DNA of 10,090 nucleotides from Bacilli bacterium. Its GTDB lineage: Bacteria > Bacillota_I > Bacilli_A > RF39 > UBA660. The notes under the pieces were generated by a model that worked only from the letters and a program-made list of their open reading frames with translations, was not told the origin of the DNA and searched no databases. The stretch spans positions 1 through 10,090 of the forward strand of contig JAQVDA010000021.1 in the NCBI GenBank assembly GCA_028698535.1, given 5' to 3'. Of the stretch, positions 7,766 to 10,090 are shown piece after piece (position 1 is the first letter of the stretch; every line of letters begins with the position of its first letter). Position numbers and translations under genes: made by a program.

Positions 7766-9280
7766 ATGAAACCAATAGTATTAGTTATTTTAGATGGTTT
7801 GGGCATGAGAAAGGCAAACCATGGCAACGCCGTTAGGCAAGCTAACATGCCGGTTTTTAATTATTTATGGAAGACTTATCCGCGTAGTTTTCTAACGGCT
7901 AGTGGCGAAGCCGTCGGATTACCCGCTGACCAAGTTGGTAATAGTGAGGTGGGGCACATTAATATTGGCGCGGGACGGGTAGTTGAACAACCGCTACAGA
8001 TTATTAATGAGACGCTAAAAAGCCAACAAATAAGTAATAATCAAGATTTTATTAGTGTTTGTGAACATGTTAAATCACATAACTCAAAACTACATATTTT
8101 AGGCCTACTAAGTGATGGCGGCGTTCACTCGCACATTAACCAAATATTAGGGTTAATAGATAGTGTTAAAAAACAAGGTATATCAAAACTATATATTCAT
8201 CCTTTTTTAGACGGCAGAGATACGCGCCCTAAGATAGCGGCGGTCTTTCTTAAACAACTAGAGGCGAAATTAAAAAAAACAAAAATAGGGAATATCGCTA
8301 CTATTTCGGGAAGGTATTATGCCATGGACCGCGACCGTAAGTGGGAGAGAACGAAAAGAGTTTATGATGCTTTAATTTGGGGTAAGGGGGAATCCGCTTT
8401 AACTACTAAAGAGGTTATTGCTAGTAATTATAATAGAGGCATTTATGATGAGTTTGTCATTCCCGCTATTTTAGATAATAATGGTTTAATAGAAGACAAT
8501 GATGGTTTAATAATGGCTAATTTTCGTACTGACCGCAGTGCGCAATTATTAAAGGCGATTAATGGTGAAGAATTTACCTCTTTTAAAACGAAGAAATTAA
8601 AGAATTTAAAAATTATCTCTTTAATGACAATTAACCAATTACCAAATATAAAAGCTATTTTTAAACCAACTAAGTTAAAAAACAAGTTTGGCGAATACAT
8701 CGCCAACTTAGGTTATAAACAACTAAGAATTGCGGAAACGGAGAAATATGCCCATGTTACTTATTTTTTTGATGGGTTAGAAAAGCTAAAACTAAAAGGT
8801 TGTGAACAAATATTAATTAAGTCACCACTAGTTGATACCTATGATTTAAAACCAGAGATGAGCGCTAAGGAGATAACAAAGGAATTATTAAATCAATTAA
8901 ATCAGAATAAATATGATGTTATTATTGTTAATTATGCTAACCCCGATATGGTAGGGCATACTGGTAATTTAAAAGCGACTATACTCGCGTTAGAAACGGT
9001 TGATAAATGCTTAGAGAGAATTTATCATAAAATTAAAGAATCAAACGGCTTGTTAATTGTCACGGCTGACCATGGCAATGCCGAATGTTTATTAGATTCT
9101 CATAATCAAGTAATAACGGCTCATACAAATAATAAGGTCCCTTTTATAATTTGTAATACTAAATTTAAAGTAAGAAATGGAAAATTAGGTGATATTGCGC
9201 CAACTATACTAAGTATCATGAAAGAACCAATCCCCAAGGAAATGACTGGTCAAAACTTAATAATTGATGTAAAAAAATAA
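7766..9280 (+). CDS. gpmI: 2,3-bisphosphoglycerate-independent phosphoglycerate mutase
   Basis: Interconverts 3- and 2-phosphoglycerate, the step before enolase; a cytosolic Mn-dependent enzyme of the alkaline phosphatase superfamily. At 504 residues it is full length. Visible residues: metal ligand Asp10 in LDGLG; nucleophile Ser60 in VGNSEVGH (57-64); His121 in SDGGVHSH; the LDGRDTRP loop (148-155); SGRYYAMDRDRKW (181-193); NFRTDRS (252-258); Lys327 in ETEKYAH; Asp394 and His398 in NPDMVGH; Asp435/His436 in TADHGNAE; His453 in TAHT. The phosphatase half is thus split around the inserted transferase domain, as in the family. The ATG has GAGGTG as SD, 4 bases upstream (6 from the GAGG core). 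It is separated from eno by spo0A with its terminator, so it is transcribed apart. No strong terminator follows. Confidence 0.98.
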   Translation: MKPIVLVILDGLGMRKANHGNAVRQANMPVFNYLWKTYPRSFLTASGEAVGLPADQVGNSEVGHINIGAGRVVEQPLQIINETLKSQQISNNQDFISVCEHVKSHNSKLHILGLLSDGGVHSHINQILGLIDSVKKQGISKLYIHPFLDGRDTRPKIAAVFLKQLEAKLKKTKIGNIATISGRYYAMDRDRKWERTKRVYDALIWGKGESALTTKEVIASNYNRGIYDEFVIPAILDNNGLIEDNDGLIMANFRTDRSAQLLKAINGEEFTSFKTKKLKNLKIISLMTINQLPNIKAIFKPTKLKNKFGEYIANLGYKQLRIAETEKYAHVTYFFDGLEKLKLKGCEQILIKSPLVDTYDLKPEMSAKEITKELLNQLNQNKYDVIIVNYANPDMVGHTGNLKATILALETVDKCLERIYHKIKESNGLLIVTADHGNAECLLDSHNQVITAHTNNKVPFIICNTKFKVRNGKLGDIAPTILSIMKEPIPKEMTGQNLIIDVKK

Positions 9281-9309
9281 CTATTATTCTAATAATGATT
9301 TAACACAAA

Positions 9310-9361
9310 TTTACAAAAAATGCCAAAAAACATATCAAAACCACTACTTCCGTGATAAACT
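9310..9361 (+). promoter_or_regulatory. Promoter region of the first prepilin gene
   Basis: An extended -10 TGATAAACT (9353-9361) aligns with TGGTATACT before the second prepilin and is followed in both by ATAAGTAATATAAA. An upstream block, TTTACA (9310-9315) plus ATGCCAAAAA (9320-9329), is also shared, but it lies 9 bases closer to the -10 than in the second copy. The 115 bases between gpmI and the prepilin hold no gene and no convincing terminator. Confidence 0.55.
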
Positions 9362-9385
9362 ATAAGTAATATAAAAAGGAAGTAG
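9344..9385 (+). repeat. Inverted repeat bracketing the first prepilin promoter core
   Basis: CTACTTCC (9344-9351) and GGAAGTAG (9378-9385) are perfect 8-bp complements separated by 26 bases. They flank the -10 region and overlap the GGAAG that could serve as SD. The pair is not preserved at the second prepilin, whose left arm is missing, so it may be chance or specific to this copy. Confidence 0.45.
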
Positions 9386-9395
9386 GGTTGTTAAT

Positions 9396-9779
9396 ATGAC
9401 ACAAAATAGAGGCTTTACTTTAGTAGAGTTACTAGCGGTTATTGTCGTATTAGGCATTATCTTATTAATAGCCGTCCCTAATGTTTTAAATATTATTACT
9501 AAAGCAAAAGAGGATGCCAATAAGAGACAAATATCTTTAATAATAAGTGCTATGCGAAATTATGCGGCTGAGTACCCACCAATATTACCACCAGAAAATG
9601 ATTATGAAGCTATAAGAATAAGCGAATTAATAGAAAAAGGCTTCTTAAAAACGGATATAAGTGATTTAGTGACGGGGGAATCTATTGCTAATGATTGTGT
9701 TGTTATTACTAATCTTAGCAGTGGGAAATATTCTTATGAATATGCAAAAGGTAATGAGTTATCTTGCCCGCTTGAATAG
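9396..9779 (+). CDS. Class III prepilin (ComGC / type IV pilin-like)
   Basis: Small type IV pilin-like subunit, probably processed and N-methylated by a prepilin peptidase and assembled into a competence or type IV-like pilus at the cell surface. It has 127 residues. The leader MTQNRG precedes the motif FTLVELLAVIVVLGIILLIAVP; cleavage is expected after Gly6, leaving Phe at the mature N-terminus and the conserved Glu at mature position 5. The hydrophobic helix (7-35) is followed by a charged helix and a short soluble domain with IRISELIEKGFL (73-84) and Cys101/Cys124, which could form a disulfide. Assembly ATPase, platform protein and peptidase genes are not in the window. A second gene with an almost identical N-terminus follows. 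The SD is poor: GGAAG lies 13 bases from the ATG and AGGG about 8 bases. ComGC versus another pseudopilin cannot be settled from this subunit alone. Confidence 0.92.
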   Translation: MTQNRGFTLVELLAVIVVLGIILLIAVPNVLNIITKAKEDANKRQISLIISAMRNYAAEYPPILPPENDYEAIRISELIEKGFLKTDISDLVTGESIANDCVVITNLSSGKYSYEYAKGNELSCPLE

Positions 9780-9867
9780 TAATAGACGCTTAATAAGTAT
9801 AAGAAAAAAATACAACCTAAAATATTTTCTAATTATTTAAATAATGTTTTATCATAAATAATAACTA

Positions 9868-9928
9868 TTGACATATTATGCCAAAAACCATTAAAAGGAT
9901 AGAAAAAGGAACAAACCTATGGTATACT
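9868..9928 (+). promoter_or_regulatory. Promoter region of the second prepilin gene
   Basis: TAGAAA (9900-9905), 17 bases, then TATACT (9923-9928) with TG extension (9920-9921) forms a good sigma-A-like promoter. Upstream, TTGACA (9868-9873) with TTAAAA 17 bases downstream (9891-9896) could be a second promoter. The block from TTGACA through ATGCCAAAAA (9878-9887) aligns without gaps to that before the first prepilin. The 180-base gap between the two prepilins also holds an AT-only palindrome, ATTATTTAAATAAT (9832-9845), and no other gene. Confidence 0.6.
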
Positions 9929-9959
9929 ATAAGTAATATAAAGGAAAGTAGTGGTTGTA

Positions 9960-10090
9960 ATGTATCAAAACAAAGGCTTTACCCTAGTAGAATTATTGGC
10001 GGTTATTGTTGTATTAGGAATTGTTTTATTAATTGCTATTCCTAATGTTTTAAATATTATTAATAAAGCCAGAGGTGAATCTTATGAAAG
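9960..10090 (+). CDS. Second class III prepilin, 5' part (runs off window)
   Basis: Partial gene; 43 codons are visible before the window ends. It begins MYQNKG and continues FTLVELLAVIVVLGIVLLIAIP, with the same expected cleavage after Gly6 and the same Glu at mature position 5 as the preceding prepilin. Over the first 38 residues 32 are identical to the first prepilin; the sequences then diverge at residues 39-43 (GESYE against EDANK). Its ATG is 564 bases after that of the first gene, and the leader from ACTATAAGTAATATAAA onward is nearly the same. The SD is again weak or distant (AAAGGAAAG, 9940-9948). Likely a paralogous pilin subunit from tandem duplication; its C-terminal domain cannot be seen. 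Confidence 0.9.
   Translation, partial: MYQNKGFTLVELLAVIVVLGIVLLIAIPNVLNIINKARGESYE

Larger units (their letters stand above)
9298..10081 (+). repeat. Imperfect tandem duplication of promoter plus prepilin 5' half
   Basis: The stretch from the TTKACA/ATGCCAAAAA block through the promoter, leader and the first ~38 codons occurs twice (about 9310-9509 and 9868-10073), with a period of 558-567 bases. Between the copies the C-terminal coding region of the first gene and an AT-rich spacer intervene. More copies may follow beyond the window. Confidence 0.75.

Noticed and set aside
9282-9298. Possible terminator after gpmI (ATTATT / AATAAT)
   Set aside because: The stem is short and AT-only with a 2-base loop and no T run.
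9832-9845. Palindrome ATTATTTAAATAAT as terminator of the first prepilin
   Set aside because: It is AT-only with low stability, lacks a clean following T run, and is expected by chance in such AT-rich spacers.
9340-9960. ComK boxes or CIN-box (alternative sigma) competence sites before the prepilins
   Set aside because: I looked for AAAA-N5-TTTT pairs and TACGAATA-like elements; no convincing match is seen, while sigma-A-like extended -10 elements are present.

Overview
This AT-rich window uses the standard bacterial code: TGA stops murD, and Trp is encoded by TGG. It looks like part of a chromosome from a low-GC Bacillota lineage, in or near Bacilli/Erysipelotrichia. The main evidence is a full-length Spo0A (found only in Bacillota), together with a FemAB-type peptidoglycan aminoacyltransferase, MurD, Gram-positive-style Shine-Dalgarno (SD) sequences and ComGC-like prepilins. 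No finer taxonomic placement is possible from this sequence alone. There are no tRNA or rRNA genes, insertion sequences or CRISPR arrays.

Layout: (1) 1-2276 holds the C-terminal half of fusA, then tuf with its own promoter and a strong terminator. (2) 2304-4106 is a minus-strand block. It contains a FemAB-family transferase and, upstream of it, a small membrane-anchored protein of unknown function; each has its own promoter and the small gene has a terminator. (3) 4164-6791 is a divergent murD-eno operon, with the eno SD inside the end of murD. (4) 6800-7729 holds spo0A, with three evenly phased GACAAAA repeats, a sigma-A-like promoter and an intrinsic terminator. (5) 7736-9280 is gpmI. (6) 9281-10090 holds two tandem class III (ComGC/type IV) prepilin genes whose promoters and leaders are also duplicated; the second gene runs off the window edge.

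The genes are mostly housekeeping: translation elongation (fusA, tuf), cell wall synthesis (murD, femAB-like), lower glycolysis (gpmI and eno, consecutive steps from 3-phosphoglycerate to phosphoenolpyruvate) and a master developmental regulator (spo0A) placed between the two glycolytic genes. The most interesting parts are the tandem prepilin units, the minus-strand small protein whose C-terminal half resembles the prepilin C-terminus although it lacks the prepilin cleavage motif, and the phased repeats before spo0A. I saw no complete, clearly new multi-gene system.
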